A stretch of 64,000 bases of DNA from contig NZ_CP058986.1 of the NCBI RefSeq assembly GCF_019278525.1, positions 2,018,001 to 2,082,000 of the forward strand. The letters are read 5' to 3'. Under the pieces are notes generated by a model. That model searched no databases and was not told the DNA's origin. It saw only the letters and a program-made list of their open reading frames with translations. The position numbers and the translations under genes are program-made. The stretch comes from Polaribacter sp. HaHaR_3_91 (GTDB lineage Bacteria > Bacteroidota > Bacteroidia > Flavobacteriales > Flavobacteriaceae). Of this stretch, positions 1-8,523 are shown one piece after another (the stretch's first letter is position 1; each line of letters begins with the position of its first letter).

Positions 1-122
1 CCTTGTTGAAAAGGTGCTTTAATTTTTTGAAAGATCTTTTTAAAATTTAATTGCATTGTAAAAATTTTAGTATTGTTTTATTATATAGACTTAATTATTT
101 AGATTACTTACACTTTTTAGTT

Positions 123-159
123 AAAAAAAAACCAAGATAAAATACGATATCTTGGTTTT
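123..159 (-). terminator. Rho-independent terminator downstream of the YceI gene
   Basis: A 12-bp perfect stem (127-138 with 148-159) has an A-run on its left, which is a U-tract on the minus strand. It lies about 37 bases past the YceI stop and closes the minus-strand operon. Confidence 0.8.
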
Positions 160-195
160 AATTATAATTAATAATACGATCTTCTTAGGAAGTTA

Positions 196-741
196 TTAAT
201 AATTTGCTTCAACAGTTACTTCCACAGTTTTAGAAATGTTTGTTGAAGGTTTTCCTTTTTCAAAAGCCACTTCATAATCTGCCAATGTAATATTGAATTT
301 AGAAGTAAGATTAATTTTACCTTCAGCTATTGTAAATTTTACATTTTCAGTTATTGGTTTACTAACACCGTTAATAGTTAAGTTGCCTTTTACTTTGGCA
401 GTATAAGTACCATTTTTACTAAACTTTATAGCTTCAACATTAACTACTTTTCCTATTAATTTTGCTTTAGGATTTGCTTTTGTATTTAAAAATTTTTTAC
501 TGTTAAAATGTTTTTGCATTAAAGATTTTTCAAATTCAAAACTTTGCATTGGTACAGAAAATACAATATCACCAGTACTTGGATCTATGGTGCTTACGGC
601 TTTATAATTATTGGCTTCAATATCTTCTGCTGGTGTTGTAGAGAAAAATTTCATGTGGGTATTAGCACTTACTTGTTTTTGAGCAAATGCAGTTAAAGAA
701 ATGGCTATTACTGCGACGATTGTTAAAAATGATTTTTTCAT
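196..741 (-). CDS. YceI-like family protein, secreted
   Basis: This is a 181-residue protein with a signal peptide (about residues 1-20, cleavage after AFA). The rest has the YceI pattern: an early F-x-S-x-TPAEDIEA segment, an SxDPxTGDIVFSVPMxSF strand, the NxxKFLNTKANPKA region, and repeated beta strands ending in TVEVTVEANY. YceI proteins are lipocalin-like barrels that bind isoprenoid or other lipids in the periplasm; the ligand here is unknown. It is the last gene of a minus-strand group (sigma factor, anti-sigma factor, OB-fold protein, YceI) with short gaps, so it may be a target or effector of that sigma factor. That regulatory link is inference. Confidence 0.85.
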   Translation of the reverse strand: MKKSFLTIVAVIAISLTAFAQKQVSANTHMKFFSTTPAEDIEANNYKAVSTIDPSTGDIVFSVPMQSFEFEKSLMQKHFNSKKFLNTKANPKAKLIGKVVNVEAIKFSKNGTYTAKVKGNLTINGVSKPITENVKFTIAEGKINLTSKFNITLADYEVAFEKGKPSTNISKTVEVTVEANY

Positions 742-800
742 GTTATTAGAATTTAATTTTAATTATTATTTGTTTGAATTATTTTGTAGTTACTCTTAAT

Positions 801-1268
801 TTATTTTGTGATAACATCACACTTTTCAAGTATCACGTTTTCGTACATATCTAAATCAGCATCAAATGCTGCTCCAGATCGTATTACACCTTTTACGGTG
901 ATTTTGTCACCAATTTTAATGTTTAAAGTATGTGAGTTAGTTTCTGCTGTGAATGTGCAACTTACACCTGCTTTATCTGAGTCAGATTTTAATAGAATAA
1001 CTTTTTGTTTATTGAAGTCTTCAGAAATTTTAGCAACAATACCTTTAATTTCAAGCACTTTAGAGTTGCCTTCTTCGTCTAAGTATTTATTGTTTGCTTT
1101 TTGTGAATCTGTTAGATATTCATTTACAATTTCACTTGCATTATAGCTGAAATCTGTAGTAGTGTTTTGAACATCTCTGTGAGGTTGAAAGAATAGTACT
1201 GCAGCTATTATACCTGCAATTACAATTCCTAGACCTAAGGCGATAATTATTTTTTTCTTAATACTCAT
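801..1268 (-). CDS. Membrane-anchored OB-fold (tRNA_anti-like) protein
   Basis: The product has 155 residues. Residues about 5-27 form one hydrophobic segment (signal anchor). The rest fits the OB-fold putative lipoprotein/tRNA_anti-like family: a helix (ASEIVNEYLTDSQKANNKYLDEE), then strands VLEIKGIVAKIS, KVILLKSD, VSCTFTAE and a KIGDKITVKGVIRSG motif. Family members are small exported beta-barrel proteins of unknown role and often sit near YceI genes in Bacteroidota. It lies 59 bases upstream of yceI and 73 bases downstream of the anti-sigma gene, so the genes are probably co-transcribed. No enzymatic motif is visible. Confidence 0.7.
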   Translation of the reverse strand: MSIKKKIIIALGLGIVIAGIIAAVLFFQPHRDVQNTTTDFSYNASEIVNEYLTDSQKANNKYLDEEGNSKVLEIKGIVAKISEDFNKQKVILLKSDSDKAGVSCTFTAETNSHTLNIKIGDKITVKGVIRSGAAFDADLDMYENVILEKCDVITK

Positions 1269-1341
1269 TTTATATCCTATTTTTTGGGTTACAATAGAAT
1301 AGACTCTGAGTTTTAATTTACTGACAAAAAAAAATTAAAAA

Positions 1342-1623
1342 TTATTGTTTTTTTATTTTTTCGAGGATTTTAGATTTCCTATCTGCTGAGAGTTGAACCT
1401 TGTTATGAGGCTGTTTTTGGTTATATAACTTAACTACAGCTTGGTCTAAAAATTTTGATTGTTCTTCATAAGCTTTGCATGTTTTGCAGATAGATTTGTG
1501 CAATTTTAATTTCGTTTTTTCTATTACCGATAATTTAGAAAACGTTTTTTTATCTATTAACTCAACTGTCTTTTTACAAGAGTTGGTTAATTTATTCAAT
1601 ATTCTGGGTATTGTATTCTTCAT
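1342..1623 (-). CDS. Small zinc-binding anti-sigma factor-like protein
   Basis: This 93-residue basic, soluble protein carries an H42-x3-C46-x2-C49 motif plus an upstream C16, the signature of zinc-associated anti-sigma (ZAS) domains. It has no membrane segment, so it would be a cytoplasmic anti-sigma factor. Its start lies 15 bases after the stop of the ECF sigma gene, the usual partner arrangement. Binding to that sigma factor is inferred from motif and position. Confidence 0.65.
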   Translation of the reverse strand: MKNTIPRILNKLTNSCKKTVELIDKKTFSKLSVIEKTKLKLHKSICKTCKAYEEQSKFLDQAVVKLYNQKQPHNKVQLSADRKSKILEKIKKQ

Positions 1624-1638
1624 TTAATTATCTCTTTA

Positions 1639-2220
1639 TCAAGCCCAATTAGTTTCTAAACACTCTTTTAGCAAAAGTTTGGCTCTGTGTATTATCTGCC
1701 AATAATTAGACACAGTTACACCCAAATCCTGACAAATTTCATCGGTCTTTTTACCCGTTAAATATTTTGAAGTGATGGCAACATTCCACTTTTTCGGTAA
1801 ACCACTAATGCAATTTGCAAAAACTCCATTAAAATTTTCATTATCTAATAAATGTTCCTCATTATCCCAAATTGGGTCTACTTTTCTATCTTTCCAACTA
1901 TTGGTTTCATCAAATAAGTCATCGGATAATTGAAAACCTTCTTTTTCAGAAATTTTAAATTCATGCTTTTTAATTTTAGCATTTTTTCGATAAAAGTCTA
2001 TAATTTTGTTATTTAAAATAGTAAATAACCATGTTTTAGGTTGGCTATTTCCTTTAAAACTATCTATTTTATGATAAGCAGACATAAAGGTGTCTTGCAC
2101 TAAATCTTCAGCAATTTCTTTTACAGAAGTTTTATATAATGCCCAAGAATACAATGTGTCACTATATTCATTAACCCAATTTTCAAAAATAATTTTAGGT
2201 TTTTCTGTTTCAACTTCCAT
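1639..2220 (-). CDS. ECF RNA polymerase sigma factor
   Basis: A 193-residue sigma-70 family protein of group 4. Region 2 is seen at about residues 15-80 (DTLYSWALYKT, EDLVQDTFMSAYHKI, the PKTWLFTILNNKIIDFYRK core). Region 4 is at about 130-185 (ISGLPKKWNVAITSKYLTGKKTDEICQDLGVTVSNYWQIIHRAK), with the helix-turn-helix that contacts the -35 element. It is the first gene of the minus-strand group with the ZAS-like anti-sigma, OB-fold and YceI genes, suggesting an envelope-stress regulon. The inducing signal cannot be read from the sequence. Confidence 0.88.
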   Translation of the reverse strand: MEVETEKPKIIFENWVNEYSDTLYSWALYKTSVKEIAEDLVQDTFMSAYHKIDSFKGNSQPKTWLFTILNNKIIDFYRKNAKIKKHEFKISEKEGFQLSDDLFDETNSWKDRKVDPIWDNEEHLLDNENFNGVFANCISGLPKKWNVAITSKYLTGKKTDEICQDLGVTVSNYWQIIHRAKLLLKECLETNWA

Positions 2221-2460
2221 TAAAATATTGGTTAGTACTATTTATAAATCAAATATACTATTTTAAATTTATAGGTAAAGGTATCTAATTTTCAGCTAAA
2301 TAAAATTAGTATGGTTTACAAAGTAAAATGCTATAAATATATCTACATTTTAAAATTGGTCTAACGGAAAGTAATTTCATTCTGTTAGTTAAGTAATGAA
2401 ACCATATTTAAGATATATGGCAAACAAAATCCTACTAAAGGAAGCTAAAAGATAACAAAT

Positions 2461-3855
2461 CTATTTCCCGATACAAAAGTTCCCGAAAATATGCCCTAAA
2501 ATATCTTTATCAACATCATATTCACCGGTAATATTGCCAAGGTGACGCAAACACTCTCTAATATCGATAGAAAACAAATCAGTAGAAATTTCTAGATCGA
2601 TACCTTCTTGCACAGAAGAAATTGCGATTAAAGCATTGTTCAGCGCCTCAAAATGTCGCGAATTTGTAACAATCGTTTCATTGTTACTTAAAGCACCAAT
2701 ATTAACCAAAGAAGTTAGTTCGTTTTTTAGTTCTTCAATTCCGGTTTTGTTTTTAGCAGAAAGTAGAATTAAATTATCAATTTCAGACTGTAAAATAGAA
2801 GAATCGCTACAAGATAAAGTATCAACTTTATTAGCAATCACTAATAAGCGCTTGTTAGGGAAGCGTGTTTTTATAGTTTCTATTTCTTCTAAAAACTCTT
2901 CACTAGCATACGCGTATTTATTTGAGTCAATTAAGAAAATAATCAATTGGGCATTCTCTGCTTTCTCGTACGCTTTTTTAATCCCGATACTTTCTACAAC
3001 ATCTTCCGTTTCTCTAATTCCTGCAGTATCAATAAACCTAAAAGCAACACCATCAATAATCATTTCATCTTCAATAGCATCACGTGTTGTACCAGCAATA
3101 TCAGAAACAATGGCTTTTTCTTCGTTTAAAAGTGTATTTAATAAAGTAGATTTTCCTACGTTTGGTTCTCCAATAATAGCAACCGGAATTCCGTTTTTCA
3201 TGGCGTTTCCAAAAGAAAAGCTATCAATTAAACGCTTTAGAACAAAAGTGATTTTAGCAACCAATTCTTTAAACTTCGTTCTATCAGCAAATTCTACATC
3301 TTCACCAGAAAAATCGAGTTCTAACTCAATTAAAGCAGCAAAATCTAACAACTGAACACGCAAGTCTTTCAATTCATTTGTAATTCCTCCTCGCATTTGT
3401 TGAATTGCCATTTGATGGCTAGCAGCAGAGTTAGAGGCAATAACATCGGCAACAGCTTCTGCCTGACTTAAATCCATCTTACCGTTTAAAAAAGCACGCA
3501 TGGTAAATTCACCGTTATCAGCCATTCTACAACCATTCTGTAAAAATAACTGAATAATTTCTTGCTGAATAAAGCTAGAACCATGACAAGAGATTTCAAC
3601 TACATTCTCTCCTGTATAAGAATTAGGATTCTTAAAAACAGATACTAAAACTTCATCAATAAGGATTTCGTTTTGTACAATATGCCCTAAATGAATGGTA
3701 TGTGTTTTCTGGTTTTTCAGTGTTTTACCTTTTTTAATCGATCTAAAAAAAGAATCAACAATAGTAATGGCATTTTCGCCAGAAAGTCTAATCACAGAAA
3801 TTGCACCAACACCAGCAGGAGTTGCCAAAGCAATAATAGTATCGTTTTTAATCAT
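2461..3855 (-). CDS. mnmE: tRNA uridine-5-carboxymethylaminomethyl(34) synthesis GTPase MnmE
   Basis: MnmE with MnmG modifies U34 at the wobble position of several tRNAs. The 464-residue product opens with MIKNDTIIALATPAGVG, the formyl-THF binding domain. A helical domain follows, with an inserted GTPase containing GEPNVGKST (P-loop), DTAGIRETED (switch II) and NKVD. It ends in the diagnostic C-I-G-K tail. An upstream in-frame ATG at 3870 would add five residues, but 3855 is preferred: it gives the conserved N-terminus, and a TAnnTTTG box lies between the two. It is a full-length, single-gene unit. Confidence 0.96.
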   Translation of the reverse strand: MIKNDTIIALATPAGVGAISVIRLSGENAITIVDSFFRSIKKGKTLKNQKTHTIHLGHIVQNEILIDEVLVSVFKNPNSYTGENVVEISCHGSSFIQQEIIQLFLQNGCRMADNGEFTMRAFLNGKMDLSQAEAVADVIASNSAASHQMAIQQMRGGITNELKDLRVQLLDFAALIELELDFSGEDVEFADRTKFKELVAKITFVLKRLIDSFSFGNAMKNGIPVAIIGEPNVGKSTLLNTLLNEEKAIVSDIAGTTRDAIEDEMIIDGVAFRFIDTAGIRETEDVVESIGIKKAYEKAENAQLIIFLIDSNKYAYASEEFLEEIETIKTRFPNKRLLVIANKVDTLSCSDSSILQSEIDNLILLSAKNKTGIEELKNELTSLVNIGALSNNETIVTNSRHFEALNNALIAISSVQEGIDLEISTDLFSIDIRECLRHLGNITGEYDVDKDILGHIFGNFCIGK

Positions 3856-3859
3856 ATTG

Positions 3860-3867
3860 CAAAAATA
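3860..3867 (-). promoter_or_regulatory. Candidate Bacteroidota -7 box of mnmE
   Basis: On the minus strand this reads TATTTTTG, matching the Bacteroidota -7 consensus TAnnTTTG. It ends only four bases before the mnmE ATG, so transcription would begin at or beside the start codon. No clear -33 TTG was found at the ideal spacing. Confidence 0.4.
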
Positions 3868-3888
3868 CACAAGATTTTACAGAAAAAT

Positions 3889-3921
3889 AAAAAGCTCAAC
3901 ACAAAATGTGCTAAGCTTTTT
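3889..3921 (-). terminator. Hairpin terminator downstream of the MscS gene
   Basis: Outer arms AAAAAGCT/AGCTTTTT and inner arms CACA/TGTG form a hairpin with two mismatches, flanked by A/T runs. It lies 30 bases beyond the MscS stop, before mnmE. Confidence 0.65.
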
Positions 3922-3950
3922 AAGTAATTGGGGGAATAAAGTTTATAGGT

Positions 3951-4826
3951 TTAAGATTGCTCTTTATCAACAATATTCTTGATGTCTAACCTTTGATTTG
4001 GTAATATCTCTAATGTTCTCATAGGGAACGGGATACTAATATTTTCTTTATCAAAAGCTTGCTTAATTTTTATAATAGCGTCGCTCTTGGCTTTTAGTTT
4101 TTCTAATGCATTTGTAGAATCTATCCAAAATCTACATAAAAAATTAATAGAACTGTCTCCAAATTCAGTGAAGTAAAATTCTACATTTTTACCCAATTCA
4201 TTCTGACTAAAATTAGAGCCAATCACTTCTTTTGTTAAAGCTTGCACTTTTTCTAAATCCGCACCATATTCTACACCACATTCTATAGAAATTCTCATTT
4301 TGGTAGTTAAAGAATAGTTTTTAAAAGGGCTTTCTAAAATAGTTTTATTGGGTATAACAACCATATTATTATCTGCCTCTTTAATAACAAAGTAATTTAA
4401 ATTAATATCTATTACTTCGCCAGAATAGCCATTGGTCTCTACCCAGTTACCAATATTTAAGTTTTGCCTAAAGGATAAAACAACACCAGAAATGGTGTTA
4501 GACAATGTACCTTGCAATGCCAAACCAATTACAATACCAGACACACCAGCAGCAGAAATAATGGCTTTTAGGGTGTCATCAAATTTTAATACGGTCATTG
4601 CCAAATATAGACCTACTAAAATAGTTAGGGCAGAGGCAAATCTAGAAACTAAATCTCTAACAGATTTTTGTCTTATTTTTTTTCCTATCGTTTTGTTTAC
4701 AATAGAATTCATTCCTCTTGAAGCAAAATAGGCTACAAATAGTACAACTACTGCAATAGCAATATTGGGAATATTTTTGATAAAGACATCTTTCCAGATC
4801 TCTAGTTTTTCAGTTATTTTATCCAT
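3951..4826 (-). CDS. Small-conductance mechanosensitive channel (MscS family)
   Basis: The 291-residue protein has about three transmembrane segments (residues ~17-37, ~58-85, ~88-115). TM3 and the following beta domain carry the MscS signature: IVIGLALQGTLSNTISGVVLSFRQNLNIGNWVE, then the OB-like segment with VIPNKTILESPFKNYS. A C-terminal alpha/beta domain completes the family length. Such channels release solutes on hypo-osmotic shock. The gene lies 49 bases downstream of dps on the same strand, so they may share a transcript. Confidence 0.92.
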   Translation of the reverse strand: MDKITEKLEIWKDVFIKNIPNIAIAVVVLFVAYFASRGMNSIVNKTIGKKIRQKSVRDLVSRFASALTILVGLYLAMTVLKFDDTLKAIISAAGVSGIVIGLALQGTLSNTISGVVLSFRQNLNIGNWVETNGYSGEVIDINLNYFVIKEADNNMVVIPNKTILESPFKNYSLTTKMRISIECGVEYGADLEKVQALTKEVIGSNFSQNELGKNVEFYFTEFGDSSINFLCRFWIDSTNALEKLKAKSDAIIKIKQAFDKENISIPFPMRTLEILPNQRLDIKNIVDKEQS

Positions 4827-4875
4827 TTTTTAATTAAGTGATGAAATTATTTTGAAGTAATGTAAGCTAATTTTA

Positions 4876-5376
4876 TTATTCTACAAAACTACTGTCCAAT
4901 ACGTCACTCGTGTTTTTAGACCATGCATTCAGCATCCAAGAAGATTTTTCTAGCTCTCTAATGTATGCTCCAATTAAATCTGCCGTACCTTCATCTTCGA
5001 CCTCATTGGCTTTCTTTATTACTTTAGAAAGTTGTGTTAAAATTATATTTTGATCGTTTTTTAAAATGTTTACCATTTCAACATCAGTTAATAATGGACT
5101 AGATTCTTTAACGTTAGAAACTTCTATGTAATCAGACAATTTACTAATTGGGTGGTATTTTAAGGTGACTATTCTTTCTGCAATATCATCAATTTTAAGT
5201 TTTGTATCATTATACATGTCTTCAAATTGATTGTGTAATTCAAAAAAGTTTTTACCTAAAACATTCCAATGAAAATTTCTTAATTTCTGATAATACACTT
5301 GGTAATCTGCCAACAGTACATTTAATTCTGATACTACTGGTAATGCTTTGTCTTTGTCAATATTTAAGTAATTCAT
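4876..5376 (-). CDS. dps: Dps family ferritin-like DNA-protection protein
   Basis: Dps dodecamers oxidise and store iron and protect DNA during starvation or peroxide stress. The 166-residue product has the inter-subunit ferroxidase residues in YQKLRNFHWNVLGKNF (His) and LHNQFEDMYND (Asp and Glu helix), followed by the four-helix bundle with DIAERIVTL. A longer reading from 5436 is possible, but its 20 extra residues are not Dps-like, and a TAnnTTTG box lies between it and this ATG, so 5376 is preferred. Confidence 0.93.
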   Translation of the reverse strand: MNYLNIDKDKALPVVSELNVLLADYQVYYQKLRNFHWNVLGKNFFELHNQFEDMYNDTKLKIDDIAERIVTLKYHPISKLSDYIEVSNVKESSPLLTDVEMVNILKNDQNIILTQLSKVIKKANEVEDEGTADLIGAYIRELEKSSWMLNAWSKNTSDVLDSSFVE

Positions 5377-5399
5377 AATATATGTTTTTAAGTTCCATA

Positions 5400-5407
5400 C
5401 AAAATTA
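5400..5407 (-). promoter_or_regulatory. Candidate -7 box for dps
   Basis: The minus strand reads TAATTTTG, a match to TAnnTTTG, 23 bases upstream of the chosen dps ATG. No convincing -33 element was seen. Confidence 0.35.
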
Positions 5408-5548
5408 CAATCAATGCATAGTTTGTCTTTGCTCAAATAGAATACATATTAACTCAAATACTTTTTTATAAAATAACAACTCAAAATATGTAACAAAACA
5501 AACTTTTTTAAGTCTAATAAGTACACAACTAAAACTTTATATATAAAA

Positions 5549-5887
5549 ATGAAAGAAGATAAACAGCTATTAGTACTTACACATTTAAGTCAATTATTAG
5601 ATTTTGTAACCGGCATTGGAGGCTTTATAGTTCCTTTAATTTTATGGATCACAAAAAAGGATGAAATCTTTGGAATGGATGCACACGGAAAAGCAATTCT
5701 TAATTTTAGAATCTCTATGTTTATTTATATCTTAATTTGTATTCCCTTAATTTTTCTTTTCGGATTAGGAATTTTAGGGTTCATTGTAATCGGGATTTTC
5801 TATTTAATTTTTCCAATTATAAATGCCATAAAAGTAAATAATAATGAAGCTCCAAATTATCCTTTGAGCATTACATTTATAAAATAG
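5549..5887 (+). CDS. DUF4870 domain membrane protein
   Basis: This 112-residue protein has three hydrophobic segments: residues ~14-33 (LDFVTGIGGFIVPLILWIT), ~50-70 and ~72-95. It shows the DUF4870/Tic20-like pattern of LTHLSQL, then WITKKDEIFGMDAHGKAILNFRIS, then a final helix pair with NAIKVNNNEAPNYPLSI. The function of the family is not established. The gene stands alone, divergent from dps, and has its own terminator. Confidence 0.8.
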   Translation: MKEDKQLLVLTHLSQLLDFVTGIGGFIVPLILWITKKDEIFGMDAHGKAILNFRISMFIYILICIPLIFLFGLGILGFIVIGIFYLIFPIINAIKVNNNEAPNYPLSITFIK

Positions 5888-5910
5888 AAAAAGAAGAAAT
5901 TTGCTTATTA

Positions 5911-5940
5911 AAATCGTCCATTTTTAGGACGATTTTTTTT
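5911..5940 (+). terminator. Rho-independent terminator of the DUF4870 gene
   Basis: The stem AATCGTCC/GGACGATT is followed by a run of eight T, 23 bases past the stop codon. Confidence 0.9.
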
Positions 5941-5960
5941 GTTGTAAATATGATTCCTAA

Positions 5961-6046
5961 GTTGGGCGTTCCCTAAAAAGGTCAGGCTTTACACTATATC
6001 TTTTTGTAAAAACAAAAAGGATGCCGCTCCAATCCTTAACGCAAAC
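5961..6046. repeat. Flavobacterial intergenic structured repeat
   Basis: The segment begins GTTGGGCGTTCCC and ends TTAACGCAAAC, with a central TTTTTGT/ACAAAAA hairpin followed by GGATGCCGCTCC. From memory, the GGCGTT ... GGATGCCGCT ... TAACGC layout recurs between genes in many Flavobacterium-group genomes. The two ends are roughly complementary (GTTGGGCGTT against AACGCAAAC). The rest of the 5888-6291 gap is AT-rich and no gene is visible. Confidence 0.5.
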
Positions 6047-6291
6047 AAATTATAGACTATAAGAAAAATTGATAGTTGTCTTTTTAATAGTTGTTTTTAT
6101 TTTTATGGATTTTAAAGTCAATTAGTTAAGTGTTATTCGTTTAAGTTTTAATTTAACTTTATTTTTATTAGTTTATAGTCGTTTTTTATCACAATAATTA
6201 CATTGTAAACGACAATACGATCAATAAAAACACCATTTAAATCACAAAATAAGAAGTAACTATTTGAGTAAAAGTTTAAAAATATATAAGA

Positions 6292-6723
6292 TTAAATGTT
6301 CTTTATAATATCTTCATATTCGTAAAAAAAGAGCTCGAATTTAGGCATGGTTTCCATGTAAAATTCAAAACAATCTCTCCAAGAATTTTTATTATAAACG
6401 CTAAATTTTCCTTCAAAAGGAACATAAATTCTATGAATTATTTTACCACTTTCTAGCTCAAATTCATCGTTAAAAATCACCTCTGGTAATTCAGTTTCTA
6501 GCAACGTTTTTAAAGATAACATTTGGTCATAATACAGCAGGTTTACCAATTCATCTGGGTGCTCAATGTCTAAACAAACCATAGCTTGTTTTCTTTCGGC
6601 AACAAATTTAAAAGAGAAACCTTTAATTTTAGTGTTGTATAATAACCATTTTCTAGGGAAAGATTTCCCAAAACTAGTCCAAAAATCTTTTCGTAAAAGT
6701 GCTGATTCTTCTTTAGAGAACAT
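6292..6723 (-). CDS. DUF4268 domain-containing protein
   Basis: The 143-residue soluble protein matches DUF4268: an N-terminal KEESALLRKDFWTSFGK, LLYNTKIKGFSFKFVAERKQAMVCLDIEH in the middle, and a C-terminal WRDCFEFYMETMPKFE. Its function is unknown; related folds occur near nuclease-like domains. It lies three bases after the unknown gene 6727-7140, which itself follows miaE, so the three are probably one transcript. Confidence 0.75.
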   Translation of the reverse strand: MFSKEESALLRKDFWTSFGKSFPRKWLLYNTKIKGFSFKFVAERKQAMVCLDIEHPDELVNLLYYDQMLSLKTLLETELPEVIFNDEFELESGKIIHRIYVPFEGKFSVYNKNSWRDCFEFYMETMPKFELFFYEYEDIIKNI

Positions 6724-6726
6724 TTG

Positions 6727-7140
6727 TTATTTTTTATTCTGTGTAAATATGTGGACCTTTTCTGTGCTAAACCCAGTAGAAAACCAGGTTCTATAATATA
6801 AAAGATCTGTATTAAAATTAGTAGCAATAAGATTGGCAATTGCTTCTAATTTGGTGTTGTTAAAATCAGAATTCGATTTATCAATGTTTAAAACAATTCC
6901 AAAATTATGCTCTTTGGGTACATTATCATCCCATTCGTTTAAGACTCCAACTTTATAAGGTTTGTTTATATGATAATCAATTCCGTTACAATTAATTTCT
7001 GCGCTTTCTGTTTCATCTTCGGAAATAAAAGTCATTTTAGGTAATGATAAAACCGAACTAAATTGCTCACAAAACTCTTTTAAACTCACATCTACAAAAG
7101 CAGAAAAATGTTCAATTTTAGAAATATTATCTATATCCAT
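6727..7140 (-). CDS. Conserved hypothetical protein in the miaE operon
   Basis: This 137-residue soluble protein is not recognised. It has no signal peptide or membrane segment and is acidic in its N-terminal half. Its start lies 9 bases after the miaE stop, and it ends 3 bases before the DUF4268 gene, so translation is probably coupled. Alternating strands and helices suggest a compact alpha/beta domain. No catalytic motif is seen. Confidence 0.6.
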   Translation of the reverse strand: MDIDNISKIEHFSAFVDVSLKEFCEQFSSVLSLPKMTFISEDETESAEINCNGIDYHINKPYKVGVLNEWDDNVPKEHNFGIVLNIDKSNSDFNNTKLEAIANLIATNFNTDLLYYRTWFSTGFSTEKVHIFTQNKK

Positions 7141-7149
7141 ATCTAGTGT

Positions 7150-7731
7150 TTATCCGTGTATTTTAGCTGTATTACCACGTTCTTTCATTAATTCTGCTTC
7201 AAAAGCTAATAAGGCATTCCATTTTTCGTTAACAATCTCTTTGTCTTGGTATTGACGTGCAAACTGTAAAAAAGTAGTATAATGTCCTGCTTCAGAAATC
7301 ATTAAGTTATTGTAGAATTTAGACAATTCTTCATCTTCCATATTTTCAGAAAAGACTTTAAAACGCTCGCAACTTCTTGCTTCAATTAGGGCAGCAACTA
7401 ACAAACGCTGAATTAAAGCATCGGTTCTGTCTCCTGTCTTTTTAAAGAATTTTTGCAATCGGATAGCATAATCATTCTTTTGCTCACGTCCCAAAACCAT
7501 TCCGCGTTTTACCATTAATAAATGCACCATTTTAAAGTGTTGCATTTCTTCAATAGCAATATTGCTCATTTCCTTTACCAACTCTGTCTCTTCAGAATAA
7601 TTAATAATAATAGAAACGGCATTGGAAGCTGCTTTTTGCTCTAAAAATGCATGGTCTGTAAGTATTTGCTGTAAATTGTCTTTGGCTATTTCTGCCCAAG
7701 AAGTTTCGGTTTCAAATTGTAATCCTAACAT
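7150..7731 (-). CDS. miaE: tRNA-(ms2io6A37) hydroxylase MiaE
   Basis: MiaE is a di-iron monooxygenase that hydroxylates the isopentenyl side chain of ms2i6A37 in tRNA. The 193-residue product is family length. It carries carboxylate/histidine ligands in four-helix-bundle order: LEQKAASN, AIEEMQHFKMVH, LIEARSCERFKV and SEAGHYTTF. The pathway needs MiaA first, and miaA is in this window at 24.7 kb; MiaB is not seen. Two small genes follow in a likely operon. Confidence 0.93.
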   Translation of the reverse strand: MLGLQFETETSWAEIAKDNLQQILTDHAFLEQKAASNAVSIIINYSEETELVKEMSNIAIEEMQHFKMVHLLMVKRGMVLGREQKNDYAIRLQKFFKKTGDRTDALIQRLLVAALIEARSCERFKVFSENMEDEELSKFYNNLMISEAGHYTTFLQFARQYQDKEIVNEKWNALLAFEAELMKERGNTAKIHG

Positions 7732-8523
7732 ACTTTTATATTTTTTTGTAATCTAAAGCTCAAATAAGCTAGAGATTTAATTTTTTAGCATTTACAAAGG
7801 TTTTCTATCTACTTTAAAAATAGGGCAAGCATTTGTATTATAATTAGGTAATACGGTTGCTATAATAACCTGTTTTACAAAATAGTGTACCTTCAAAAAA
7901 AATTGAACGTCAAAAATAGTGCAATTTTCATTAAAAAGTACCTTACATTTTTTATTTACTTGTGGTGTGCTATGTTTAAAAATATTCGTTTTGTAAATGT
8001 ATTTCGTTAGAAATCAATAAAAGTTGTCTTCAAACAAAAGAATTATAGAGGAGATAGGTAAAAAGCTGCTTTTAATTTAAGTTAATTTGTTATATTTTTT
8101 TTCAGTTATTAAACTTACTATAGTCATATCTAACGCTGTAGAGAGTTATTAGATTAATAAATAGGTTTAGGTTGCATTCAACCAGACTTTTTATATGTTT
8201 TTAACTAAATGCTATCCAATTAACTACTTAGCTTTAATGCTTTAACTTCAAAATTAATTATTGCATCTATTTTTAAAGGTTTTTGAATCTATATATTCGT
8301 TTTTAAAGCCATTAGTTCATATACATCTATGTTGAATAATAAGTTTAAATTTTTGAGAAAACGTAGCCTTATTTGTAATTTTATAAACTTTATGTAAAAA
8401 AGAGATATATAGTTTCATTTATCTGTAGAATAATGTAAAATTTAGATATTATAAAAAACTGCTTATTTTATTTTTATGATAGGCAAACATTCTTATTTTT
8501 ACATTTAATAGAACGATTGATAT
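7732..8523. other. Long gene-free interval (792 bases)
   Basis: No coding potential of useful length and no tRNA is seen. It holds one copy of the dispersed repeat at about 8120-8230. The last ~60 bases are the antiporter leader, including a TATTTTTA box resembling TAnnTTTG at about 8496-8503. Confidence 0.5.
8120..8230. repeat. Dispersed intergenic repeat, copy 1
   Basis: The segment shares the order GAGA..TATTAGA.TA.TAAATAGGT, TTCAACCAGAC, ACTAAAT.CTAT and AATTA with 30964-31070, and more loosely with 59371-59460. It contains no ORF. Confidence 0.55.

Noticed and set aside
2636-3355. Plus-strand reading of 239 residues inside mnmE
   Set aside because: It is fully antisense to the conserved MnmE domains and has no family resemblance.
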